From assembly GCA_946887065.1 (NCBI GenBank), contig CAMPKL010000006.1, positions 1 through 20,919 on the forward strand: a stretch of DNA of 20,919 nt, read 5' to 3'. Shown here piece after piece: positions 7,711-14,823 of the stretch; the first letter of the stretch is position 1, and each line of letters begins with the position of its first letter. The translations under genes and the position numbers were made by a program. Under the pieces are notes generated by a model. The model saw only the letters and a list, made by a program, of their open reading frames with translations. It was not told the DNA's origin and made no database searches. This DNA is from an uncultured Bryobacterales bacterium (GTDB lineage Bacteria; Acidobacteriota; Terriglobia; Bryobacterales; UBA6623).

Positions 7711-7995
7711 CTAGAATGCCCGCTTCTCCGGCGTAAAGATATGGATCAAGAAATCGCCGTAATCCAGCAGTATCCATTCGCCCTGGTTCATCCCTTCCAC
7801 GCCCAAAGAGCGTAGGCCTCGCTCGCGCAGGTCGTCGCGGATCCCGTCGGCGATCGCTTGAGTCTGCCGCGTATTGGTTCCTGTCGCAATCACAAAGTGG
7901 CCCGTCAGCGAACTGACCTTTCCGATGTCGAGGAGTATGACGTCTTCAGCCTTCTTCTCGAGGGCCGCTTGGGCCGCCGCTTCCCAATCTTGCAT
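7711..7995 (-). CDS. rsfS: Ribosomal silencing factor RsfS
   Basis: A 94-residue RsfS/Iojap protein. It binds ribosomal protein uL14 on the large subunit and blocks joining of the small subunit when nutrients are low. The family pattern is clear: AEDVILLDIGKVSSLTGHFVIATGTNTRQTQAIADGI in the first half (given here as one continuous region, residues 16-52), then GLRSLGVEGMNQGEWILLDYGDFLIHIFTPE (60-90) with the conserved G-x-x-x-WILLDYGD. The N-terminus is short but the domain is complete. In many bacteria the gene order is nadD-rsfS-rlmH; here nadD is missing and a divergent exported protein gene lies upstream. No strong Shine-Dalgarno precedes the ATG. Confidence 0.95.
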   Translation of the reverse strand: MQDWEAAAQAALEKKAEDVILLDIGKVSSLTGHFVIATGTNTRQTQAIADGIRDDLRERGLRSLGVEGMNQGEWILLDYGDFLIHIFTPEKRAF

Positions 7996-8062
7996 AGTTA
8001 AAAGTTAGTAAACGTTTATCGCAGCGCGGCCTCTGGGCGCAGTCGGCAGCGTTCCCTCATCT

Positions 8063-8068
8063 TACAAT
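8063..8068 (+). promoter_or_regulatory. Candidate -10 box before the exported coiled-coil gene
   Basis: TACAAT differs from the -10 consensus TATAAT at one base. It lies 9 bases before the ATG at 8078, which implies a very short 5' leader. No good -35 element was found at the usual distance. It falls in the 82-base gap shared with divergent rsfS. Confidence 0.25.
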
Positions 8069-8077
8069 GATGTCCGG

Positions 8078-8950
8078 ATGCGCAAGTGCTGCAAGATGGC
8101 GACGATCGGGTTGCTGTTGGGCGTATCCTCGTTCGCCCAGGTAAAGGAGCCGACGGCGGCCCCCACCAATCCGGAAATTGAGCGATTGCGCACCTTGGTG
8201 GAGGCGGGGGTAATCCCTCCAGCGCAATTGGCCAAGACGCAACAGGATGCGCACCGGGCGCAACTTGAGGCGCTTGTCCGTAGACTGCTGCAGCAACCGG
8301 ACCTGTTGCCCGAGCAGACGACCGACCTTTTACGAGCTGCCGCGGAATTGCAGAAGGTCGAATTCGAAGCGCTCAAGCGCCAGCAGGAACTCATCTCATT
8401 GGGCGCTGCGCCGCCGAACAGCCTAGCGGCTTTTCGCGACCAACTGACCTTTGCCGACAAACAGTTGGAGCTCGCCAAGACGCGCGCCCGGCTCGTCGAA
8501 GAGCAAGCCAAGATCGTTTCCGCGGAGGGACGGCTGGACGAGTTGATCGCCGAAGTATTGGCAATCTGGTCTGAAGGCGATCCAGGCCAGTGGGATGCGG
8601 ACATTCTCGAAATCGACGCTATGTATTTTGTGGAGTTCGGCAAACCGCTGCCGATCAGCGCCGCCGGAGCCACCGACTTACACGTTTCGATGGGTTTCGA
8701 TCACACCGGACGCTACGACATCGCCGTCCGTCCGGACGAAGTCGAAGGCCTTTTCCTTATGTCGCTGCTCGAGGAGTGGGATATCCCTTACATCGCTTTT
8801 CTCAGCGCCGTGCCGGGCCAGGCGACCGGTCCCCACATCCACATCGGGCCGCCGAGCTTGAGGATCAACGCCGAGACGATGTCCGAGAAATTAAAAGAGT
8901 TGGATGAGTTGCTCGGGATCGAGCCGCAGGCGCCCGCTCCCGAGCAGTGA
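8078..8950 (+). CDS. Exported coiled-coil protein with possible metal-binding C-terminal domain
   Basis: I do not recognise this 290-residue protein as a named family. A signal peptide is likely (MRKCCK, then MATIGLLLGVSSFAQ). Residues 32-165 are rich in Glu, Gln, Leu, Arg and Ala with heptad-like spacing and few glycines, which suggests a long helical or coiled-coil region. Residues 190-262 look like a compact domain containing GFDHTGRYDIAV (H209, D214) and TGPHIHIGPP (H253, H255). An early H...D pair and a late H-x-H recall zinc ligands of M15 D-Ala-D-Ala peptidases, but the spacing is H-x4-D rather than H-x6-D. Metal binding or peptidase activity is therefore inference only. The tail is Pro/Ala-rich. 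The stop is 3 bases from the stop of the next, convergent gene. Confidence 0.75.
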   Translation: MRKCCKMATIGLLLGVSSFAQVKEPTAAPTNPEIERLRTLVEAGVIPPAQLAKTQQDAHRAQLEALVRRLLQQPDLLPEQTTDLLRAAAELQKVEFEALKRQQELISLGAAPPNSLAAFRDQLTFADKQLELAKTRARLVEEQAKIVSAEGRLDELIAEVLAIWSEGDPGQWDADILEIDAMYFVEFGKPLPISAAGATDLHVSMGFDHTGRYDIAVRPDEVEGLFLMSLLEEWDIPYIAFLSAVPGQATGPHIHIGPPSLRINAETMSEKLKELDELLGIEPQAPAPEQ

Positions 8951-8953
8951 AAA

Positions 8954-9334
8954 TCACTTGGCGCGCGTAGCCGTGAAGGCAGCTTCGCGGCCGGGACCGC
9001 CGCCGGGTCCGCCTTCAGCCTTGCGAGTGAACTCGATAGAGTCCCCGGCAACCTTTCCGCTGTACACGAAGGTGATCTCGCGGTCGCCGAACGAAATGTG
9101 CTGCTTAAAGCTGATCGCGTCGCCGTGGATCATCCCGTCTTGGATCGCTGACTCGCCGCCGCGCCCGCCGTTCACCGTGCCGGTTAGGCTTTCGCCGTCC
9201 GCCTTGAACACGAACGTGTACTGTTGTTCGCCGCGGGGGCTCTGAACCGTCGCCTCCCACTTGCCATCGACTCCGGCGGCCGCTAACGTCGCTGCCATCA
9301 TGCAGACGCCGGCCACTATGGGAAAAATTCTCAT
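8954..9334 (-). CDS. Small secreted beta-rich protein, unknown function
   Basis: A 126-residue protein with signal peptide MRIFPIVAGVCMMAATLAAA. The mature part begins VDGKWEATVQSP, with alternating strands and turns: YTFVFKADGESLTGTV, DGMIHGDAISFK, then ITFVYSGKVAGDSIEF. It ends in a Gly/Pro-rich linker (GGPGGGPG) and FTATRAK. This repeated strand-turn pattern resembles small lipocalin-like or beta-barrel secreted proteins common in Acidobacteria. That is a recollection of style, not a domain assignment, and no catalytic motif is seen. Of three in-frame ATGs, the one at 9334 was chosen because AGGAG lies 7 bases upstream; the ATG at 9340 would sit almost on top of the ribosome site. The ribosome site is partly inside a predicted hairpin. 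Confidence 0.75.
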   Translation of the reverse strand: MRIFPIVAGVCMMAATLAAAGVDGKWEATVQSPRGEQQYTFVFKADGESLTGTVNGGRGGESAIQDGMIHGDAISFKQHISFGDREITFVYSGKVAGDSIEFTRKAEGGPGGGPGREAAFTATRAK

Positions 9335-9341
9335 CGTCATG

Positions 9342-9383
9342 CTCCTGAACACCTCAATGGCCGACATTGGCCCCTTGTTCAGG
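9342..9383 (-). promoter_or_regulatory. Hairpin that overlaps the Shine-Dalgarno of the small secreted protein gene
   Basis: On the minus strand, the 5' leader has an outer 8-bp stem (CCTGAACA, 9383-9376, with TGTTCAGG, 9351-9344), an internal loop, and an inner 5-bp stem (CAATG with CATTG) closed by 5 bases. The right outer arm contains the AGG of the AGGAG ribosome site (9342-9346). If it forms in the mRNA it would hide the ribosome site. It could instead be a DNA dyad for a regulator. The structure was found by eye; no folding energy was computed. Confidence 0.4.
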
Positions 9384-9436
9384 CGTAGGCGCCGGACAAA
9401 GGTGACAGGGCTAAGGGTGCTCCGCGTGAAATATTT

Positions 9437-9862
9437 TCAGTCCCGGTCCGAAAGCAGGTGCAGTGAGACTGTCCTGCGGTGGGGGCGGCGGCGATGCTCA
9501 AACACATAGATACCCTGCCATGTCCCCAATGTGAGTTCGCCCTGGCTGACAGGGATGCTCAAATGAGTCTGCGTCAGCGCCGATCGGACGTGCGCCGGCA
9601 TGTCGTCAGGACCTTCGATCGTGTGAATGTAGAGGGGGTCGTTCTCCGGAACCAGCCGCGAAAAATAGGCTTCCAAGTCGCGCTTGACGTCTGGATCGGC
9701 ATTCTCCTGGATGGTCAGCGAAGCGGAAGTGTGGCGAATGAACAGCGTCAGCAGCCCATTTCCAGCGCCGTGACCTCGAACCCAGGACTCAGCCTCGCGG
9801 GTAAACTCATACAAACCCTTGCCCCCGGTCTGGACGTTGATCTGACCCAAGAATTGCTGCAT
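9437..9862 (-). CDS. YjbQ/UPF0047 family protein
   Basis: A 141-residue member of the YjbQ (UPF0047) family, small trimeric beta proteins also annotated as secondary thiamine-phosphate synthase enzymes because E. coli YjbQ shows weak activity of that kind. The signature is present: FIRHTSASLTIQENADPDV (42-59), DDMPAHVRSAL (86-96) and ELTLGTWQGIYVFEHR (109-124). Conserved H44, H91 and H123 probably form the metal or active site. The true cellular role is not established, so the thiamine label should be treated with caution. It is on the same strand as the small secreted protein gene 102 bases downstream and divergent from the MmcQ/YjbR-family gene. The ATG has no strong Shine-Dalgarno. Confidence 0.9.
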   Translation of the reverse strand: MQQFLGQINVQTGGKGLYEFTREAESWVRGHGAGNGLLTLFIRHTSASLTIQENADPDVKRDLEAYFSRLVPENDPLYIHTIEGPDDMPAHVRSALTQTHLSIPVSQGELTLGTWQGIYVFEHRRRPHRRTVSLHLLSDRD

Positions 9863-9902
9863 GGAGAAGCGTTCATGCTAGCATCCGCACTTACAGGTGA
9901 TC

Positions 9903-10259
9903 GTGCGATTCGACCGAGTGCGCGACTATCTGCTCAGTCTTCCTGGAGCGGCTGAAGATTTCCCTTTCGGGCCGGAACACATGGTGTTCCGCGTCGGCGG
10001 TAAGATTTTTGCGATCTTGGCTTACGAAGAGACGCCGGCCACGGTCAATCTCAAGTGCGAGCCGTCCCGCGCGCTCGAATTGCGCGAGTCTTTCGCCTCG
10101 GTCATCCCCGGCTACCACATGAACAAGAAGCACTGGAACACGGTGATCCTCGACGGCGAACTGAGTGAACGGCAAGTCAGAGAACTGGCCGATCACTCTT
10201 ATTCCTTGGTCAAGGCATCGTTGCCGAAGGCCCTGCGCCCGCGGAAGCCGTCCAGCTAG
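9903..10259 (+). CDS. MmcQ/YjbR family protein (CyaY-like fold)
   Basis: A 118-residue protein with the family pattern: an initial helix RFDRVRDYLLSLPGAAEDFPFG, then HMVFRVGGKIFAILAY, VNLKCEPSRALELRE, the motif VIPGYHMNKKHWNTVIL, and a C-terminal helix with HSYSLVKASLPK. Family members have a CyaY-like fold and are often labelled DNA-binding, but function is poorly known. Two GTG codons are possible: 9897, with no ribosome site, and 9903, with AGG 5 bases upstream; the latter is used. Its stop TAG overlaps the stop of the huge metalloprotease gene within the palindrome CTAG at 10256-10259. Confidence 0.9.
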   Translation: MRFDRVRDYLLSLPGAAEDFPFGPEHMVFRVGGKIFAILAYEETPATVNLKCEPSRALELRESFASVIPGYHMNKKHWNTVILDGELSERQVRELADHSYSLVKASLPKALRPRKPSS

Positions 10260-13200
10260 AATCCAACCGTCACGGTATTCGAGCAGCCCGTGGTCATGCC
10301 CGTCTCGCAGACCTCGTAGACGTAGACTTGACCGCTGCCTTTGTTCCCGGTGTTGTCCGTCTTGGCGTTACCGCCAACGTTAGTAGCCACGGCGACGCCG
10401 TTGCGGTAGACGTCAACCGCGCCCGTATTGCCCGACCACGAGAGATCGACGTATTGAACGCCCTTGTTCTTGTAGCCGGAGGCGGAAAGGGAAATCGACG
10501 GTCCGCCGACCGGTTCGATCGTGACCGAAACGGCGGCGCTCCCGGTTAAGCCGCCGCTGTCGGTGACCATGGCGACGATCTCATGCGTGCCGACGCTCAG
10601 GCCGGACGTGGAGAAACCGCCTCCCGAGCCAATAGCGCCGTCAATGTCTGAGGTCCACGCCAAGCTGGCAGTTAGTGTGCCGTCTGCGTCGTCGGTCGCG
10701 CTGCCTGCGAAGGAAACTGATGTCCCCGCTGTCGCTGTCGCTCCGTTCGTCGGCGCGGTGATCAAGACGACCGGAGCGGAGTTGCTCCCGGAGCCTGCCA
10801 GAGAGACGATCGCCATCCAATCCATCGTCACTTGATCGAGTTGAGAGTTGCCTTGGCTGTTGTCGGTGTCCTCGATTCGGACGTAGACGGTTCCCGCGAC
10901 ATCTTGTAGGAAGGCGTATTCGTAGGTACCCGGGATAGCGGAGTTGATCGTCGTCATCGTCGTGAAGCTGACGTTGTCGAGCGAGTAGGAGAGAGTGAAG
11001 TTGTCGCCCTCGGCATTGGCGGTTCGGCTGCCAACCGCCTGGAACAGGTAGCTGACGCCCGGCGTCACCGTGAATATCCACGTGTGATCCAAGTCGCTCC
11101 GCGCCTTTCGCGCGTTGCCGCCTACAGTTCCCTCACGCAGGATTTCCACCCCGCCCCCGGGTTCTTGCGTGTCCGCGTAGCTGCCGCTGACGATGCTGCC
11201 GCGCAACGTCGAGAAGTCCGCCGTCGCCGGGTTCACCACATCGCTAACCGAAACGGGGTTGATGGTGATGCTCACCGCAGCGGACCCCGGAGCGCTGTCC
11301 GAGTCTGTCGCCGCGGCAGTGATCAGGTGGCTGCCCACGCCGAGCCCGCTCGTCGAGAAGCTCGCCCCGCTTCCAATAACGCCCGCCAGGTCAGACGACC
11401 AACTCAACTGGGAACTGATGTCATCGTCCTCTGCGTCCAGCGCCGTTCCTGCGAAGTTGATTGTTTCGCCTACGGTGAAAGCAGCGCCATCCGCGGGTGC
11501 GGTAATGGTCACGACGGGAGCCTCATTCGGCAGAGCATGGATTGTGATCCCGATTTCAGCGGATCCGGTTCGACCCAGCGAGTCAGTAGCGGTCGCTGTA
11601 ATCGTGTGGGGTCCGACGCTCAGACCAGCGAACGAGAACGCCGGGCCCGTCCCAATGTTCCCGTCGACGTTCGATGCCCATGTGAGGCTCGCAGTAACGT
11701 CGCCGTCTTCCGCATCACTCGCCGAACCGCTGAAATCGATCGAGACGCCCTCGTTGAACGCGGCGCCGTCAGACGGGGAGTCGAGCGAGACAACCGGAAC
11801 TTCGTTCGGCAGGGCGTTGATCCGAACGTTGTCGAGTTGGAAGAACCCGAAGCCGGTGCCTGGCTGTGGTACATCCCAAACGAATTTCACTCTCACGTCC
11901 TGGCCGGCAACGCTGCTGATGTCCACCACGCCAGGCGGGTAGGTTCGTCCCGCGACGGATGGGTTCTGGGTGTCTTCCTCGATGCCGTCCACTTCGCTGG
12001 GCCCCGGCGCTGCCGGCTGAGCCGCCAGGATGACCCCGCTGACAAGCGGGGCTCCGCCGCCGCTCGGCTCGACCAATACCGAGAAGGTTCGCGGTACAGT
12101 CGCGCCAAAGCGGAAAAGCTCCCAAGCGGCGCGGTAATCGAACTCTAAAGTTGTCGCCCCCGCGGGCAGCGATACATCCTGATACAGCTCTCGCAAGTTG
12201 ATGTCGGGGTTTCCGGACGTCGTCGTGTCGTTCCCGTTCCAGTCATGAAGCGCTGCATACTGGCCATCGGCCGGGGCGCTATCGAAGTAGTCGATGATGT
12301 AGCATTGCTGGCCACAAGCGAAGAAGCCCAGTCCGCCTGTGGGGTAGGTCACCCCTGCTCCGGCCACACTCAACTTGAGGAACGGGTTCGAACTCGTCTG
12401 ATTGAGTTCTTTGACCGTCCATCCGCTGAAATCGCCCGTCTCAAAGCTGCCGTTCACGATGGGATCGAGGGGATTCGGAAGTACTTCGACCGTAGCAACG
12501 GACGAGATGATGTTGTTCGATTCGCTGGACTCGCCCACCGCGTTGTCCAGGTCAACTTTTAGTAGGAGGTAGTACGTTCCAGGAATCATGGGCGGCACAA
12601 TGAATTGGCCGTCGCATGAGGCGCTGGCTCCAGCGGCCAAACCGCCGTAGCTGCAGGTAAGTCCCGTGAACGTATCGTCCTGGGCCAACGCCGTGTCGGC
12701 CGACAGATAGATTCCCGCATCAAACGGCCCCGCGGCCGCCGTTCCTGCGTTGGTCAAACTTGATGTGAGCGCCATCTGGCTGCCGATCGCTGCTTCCGCC
12801 GGTCCGTTAACGCTGTCGGCGGTGAGGTCAAACGCCGAGCCCGGAACATCGTTAGGGCAACCCAAGATTCCGATCGTGCCGAGGTCGGCCGTCCCTCCGG
12901 CGGAGATCGCCGCGACCACAGCGAGGTTGTCGAAGGTTTGGCTGCCGCCGGCCGGCGTCAAGCTGTTGGAGTTGATCGTGGTGAAGTTGTAGCGGTAGGC
13001 CGAGAACGCTCCGGCAGAGCTGGTGTTGTCGTTTTCGAACGTTCGAGCGAATATCGTGTACGACGCTCCAGCGGGAAGCGGCGGAACGTTTAGCGTCACC
13101 GAGCCGTTGTAGGGCTCGTCTCCGAACCCCAGCCGGTGTTCCGAGCCGCTAAAGGTTTCTATGCGCGTCGGACCGGTCAGTCCCTCGGACGTCCGATACG

Positions 13201-14128
13201 CCCACACCGAAACTCCGGTCGCGGGCGCGCACCCTGGGCCTTGCCTTAGCGCGAACTGGATCACGCCGCGCCCGCCGGCCGTCTGCGGCGTAGGCAGGAT
13301 CGCGTTGCGCGCGTAAGTTCTCAGCAGCGAAGCCTTGTCGTCTTCTTGTAGGCTCCTGAAGTCCGTGTTCGCCGTCGTTCCGAACGGAGCCATCGTTGCG
13401 GTCACCGGCGACGGACCCTGCAAATTACCGACGGTCGAGTGCGACAAACCTAGGAAGTGGCCGATCTCGTGAGTCGCAACCGACTGAATGTCGTAGCCTG
13501 ACGTTCCCGTGGTAGTCCACGGGTCCGCGCGATCGAATTCGATACCGCAATCCAGCATCGTTCCGCGAGGGTAGGTGACTCCGATGGGTCCGCGGAACGG
13601 GACGATTGGCCCTCCGGTTGCCGAGAAATCAAATACCGTATTCCCGCTGCCGTCGTCCACCGTTGTGGTGGCGGCGTTGAGTTTGTAGCAAGGCGTCGTA
13701 GCGAGGACGCCTCCCACGGCTCCCGGAACCCAGACCACCGCATTGTTCCCGTCGAGTGTCGCTGATTGGGGGGCCGTGGCGTCTACTCCTCCGAAAGCCG
13801 CGCGTGGGACCAGAGGATCGCCCGGGATTCCGTCGTCCACTGCTTCCCAGCTATCGAACGACGCCTCCACAGCGGCCTCGAAAGTAGCCTGGTTGACGCT
13901 GGCCGGCATTCCGCTTGGGTTATGGACCCATTCGATCGCGGATGGGAATCCAACGGCTCCGCTGAACAGGCGCGGGTCCCAGAACAGATCGTAGATTTCT
14001 TCCAGTACTCCGTCGGGAGCGTCCAAGTTTTCACCGGCTTGCGCAGGAGTGAGGCTGAAAGAGAACGCCAACAACAGCATGGAGGCCGCCGCCAATGCTA
14101 AACCCAAAATTCGTTTTCGTTGGTTCAT
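10256..14128 (-). CDS. Large secreted matrixin-type metalloprotease with CARDB and Ig-like repeats
   Basis: A 1290-residue exported protein. The signal peptide covers about 1-31 (LALAAASMLLLAFSFSLTPAQA). The metzincin/matrixin domain spans about 40-275, with zinc motif HEIGHFLGLSH (H220, E221, H224, H230) and a probable Met-turn at M246 (TATMAPFG). Next come an Ig/prealbumin-like region (285-420), a CARDB domain (428-550, ending VDLDNAVGESSESNNI) and a jelly-roll domain opening with VNGSFETGDFSGWTV and closing with FFQLDNVRI (558-770). Then there are two PKD/Ig-like repeats (775-864, 869-957), a further beta domain (965-1110), a third Ig-like repeat (1117-1206) and an FnIII-like end (1208-1290). 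The repeats are similar to each other, with PVV-I-x-P-x-D/N-GA and SVG-H-I-A-x-DS. No PEP-CTERM, T9SS or LPXTG sorting tail is visible, so it is probably released. AGGAG lies 6 bases before the ATG. It is co-transcribed with the gene 15 bases upstream. The target is unknown; adhesion to glycans or matrix is inference. Confidence 0.9.
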   Translation of the reverse strand: MNQRKRILGLALAAASMLLLAFSFSLTPAQAGENLDAPDGVLEEIYDLFWDPRLFSGAVGFPSAIEWVHNPSGMPASVNQATFEAAVEASFDSWEAVDDGIPGDPLVPRAAFGGVDATAPQSATLDGNNAVVWVPGAVGGVLATTPCYKLNAATTTVDDGSGNTVFDFSATGGPIVPFRGPIGVTYPRGTMLDCGIEFDRADPWTTTGTSGYDIQSVATHEIGHFLGLSHSTVGNLQGPSPVTATMAPFGTTANTDFRSLQEDDKASLLRTYARNAILPTPQTAGGRGVIQFALRQGPGCAPATGVSVWAYRTSEGLTGPTRIETFSGSEHRLGFGDEPYNGSVTLNVPPLPAGASYTIFARTFENDNTSSAGAFSAYRYNFTTINSNSLTPAGGSQTFDNLAVVAAISAGGTADLGTIGILGCPNDVPGSAFDLTADSVNGPAEAAIGSQMALTSSLTNAGTAAAGPFDAGIYLSADTALAQDDTFTGLTCSYGGLAAGASASCDGQFIVPPMIPGTYYLLLKVDLDNAVGESSESNNIISSVATVEVLPNPLDPIVNGSFETGDFSGWTVKELNQTSSNPFLKLSVAGAGVTYPTGGLGFFACGQQCYIIDYFDSAPADGQYAALHDWNGNDTTTSGNPDINLRELYQDVSLPAGATTLEFDYRAAWELFRFGATVPRTFSVLVEPSGGGAPLVSGVILAAQPAAPGPSEVDGIEEDTQNPSVAGRTYPPGVVDISSVAGQDVRVKFVWDVPQPGTGFGFFQLDNVRINALPNEVPVVSLDSPSDGAAFNEGVSIDFSGSASDAEDGDVTASLTWASNVDGNIGTGPAFSFAGLSVGPHTITATATDSLGRTGSAEIGITIHALPNEAPVVTITAPADGAAFTVGETINFAGTALDAEDDDISSQLSWSSDLAGVIGSGASFSTSGLGVGSHLITAAATDSDSAPGSAAVSITINPVSVSDVVNPATADFSTLRGSIVSGSYADTQEPGGGVEILREGTVGGNARKARSDLDHTWIFTVTPGVSYLFQAVGSRTANAEGDNFTLSYSLDNVSFTTMTTINSAIPGTYEYAFLQDVAGTVYVRIEDTDNSQGNSQLDQVTMDWMAIVSLAGSGSNSAPVVLITAPTNGATATAGTSVSFAGSATDDADGTLTASLAWTSDIDGAIGSGGGFSTSGLSVGTHEIVAMVTDSGGLTGSAAVSVTIEPVGGPSISLSASGYKNKGVQYVDLSWSGNTGAVDVYRNGVAVATNVGGNAKTDNTGNKGSGQVYVYEVCETGMTTGCSNTVTVGF

Positions 14129-14143
14129 GGTTCGCTCCTCCCC

Positions 14144-14674
14144 TTAGCGGTTGCGCCCGAGCCCGCGGACTTCGTCCAAGAAGTCGATCAAACTCTCCGG
14201 CCTGCCGCGCGGCGCAACGGTGGCGCCGGCTCCTCGTGCCGTCGCCACCGGCACGATACCGTCGAAGATGCCAACGGGCCTAAAGCTTTCCTGTGCGTCA
14301 AAGCGCTCACCAAAGAACACGACTTCGTTGCCTACTTCGATCTTCGGCGCGCCGGGGATCACCAGATCGACGTTTCCCATCGATCCGCCCATGACGGCCA
14401 TGGTCAACGTGCTCTGGGCATTCCCTTTCAACGTTTCTTGTACCTGGAGGGCGTATTCGGTGTAGATCGTTTTCCCGATCCATTTGGTCTGGGCGCCCGA
14501 GACGATGCCTCTGACGATGACGTTCGCCTTGGACGTCAGCGATGGAACGTCAACCGGCCCGCCGCCCTCGAGTCGCCTGGGCGTAGAGGACAAATCTTGC
14601 GCGAGTGCTGCGGCGGCGGAGAGCGTTATTAGGGCAAGCAGGAAAGAGAGGTTCTTGACGGGAATTGGGCGCAT
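14144..14674 (-). CDS. Small secreted protein paired with the matrixin
   Basis: A 176-residue exported protein with signal peptide MRPIPVKNLSFLLALITLSAAAALAQ. The core resembles a beta domain: VDVPSLTSKANVIVRGIVSG (41-60), KTIYTEYALQVQETLKGN (68-85), LTMAVMGGSMGNVDLVIPGAPKIEVGNEVVFFGE (90-123, quoted here as a region) and a short C-terminal acidic helix (SLIDFLDEVRGLG). From memory, small secreted proteins with this 'RGxV...TxxxLxVxExLKG...GGxxG...GxP.F.VG.E.V.F' pattern occur beside matrixin proteases in Acidobacteria and myxobacteria; this should be checked. It has no catalytic motif I recognise. ATG 14674 was chosen because AGGAG lies 7 bases upstream and the signal peptide begins there. 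Only 15 bases separate it from the protease gene, so co-expression is near certain. It might be a chaperone, inhibitor or co-secreted partner. Confidence 0.75.
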   Translation of the reverse strand: MRPIPVKNLSFLLALITLSAAAALAQDLSSTPRRLEGGGPVDVPSLTSKANVIVRGIVSGAQTKWIGKTIYTEYALQVQETLKGNAQSTLTMAVMGGSMGNVDLVIPGAPKIEVGNEVVFFGERFDAQESFRPVGIFDGIVPVATARGAGATVAPRGRPESLIDFLDEVRGLGRNR

Positions 14675-14732
14675 CAGATCGCTCCTGGCCCGGCACGACT
14701 CGACGACGAGCGTGTACAGCGCGGGCACGGTA

Positions 14733-14762
14733 ATCATGCCCCCAGAAGATTCCTAAGGTCAA
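14733..14762 (-). promoter_or_regulatory. Candidate sigma-70 promoter of the matrixin operon
   Basis: On the minus strand, TTGACC (14762-14757, 5 of 6 to the -35 consensus) is followed after 18 bases by CATGAT (14738-14733, 4 of 6 to the -10 consensus). This would start transcription about 50 bases before the ATG at 14674. Confidence 0.35.
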
Positions 14763-14767
14763 CTCCC

Positions 14768-14798
14768 CTAAAGTCCCAGTTATGCGTTAGGACTTTGG
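14768..14798. repeat. Inverted repeat upstream of the matrixin operon promoter
   Basis: AAAGTCC (14770-14776) and GGACTTT (14790-14796) form a perfect 7-bp dyad, extendable by a G-T and a C-G pair, around a 13-base spacer. It lies just upstream of the candidate -35 box and 28 bases past the stop of the glycosyltransferase gene. No U-tract follows on the minus strand, so it is a weak terminator candidate and more like an operator. Function is inference. Confidence 0.4.
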
Positions 14799-14823
14799 TA
14801 ATCCGGTAGGGCTGGCGACTGTC

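Noticed and set aside
8946..8958. AGTGA-AAA-TCACT between convergent stops, considered as a bidirectional terminator
   Set aside because: Only a 5-bp stem, no GC-rich arm and no U-tract on either strand.
11084..12148. 354-codon open frame on the plus strand
   Set aside because: Antisense to the matrixin repeat region; composition is shadow-like (Arg-rich, no domain).
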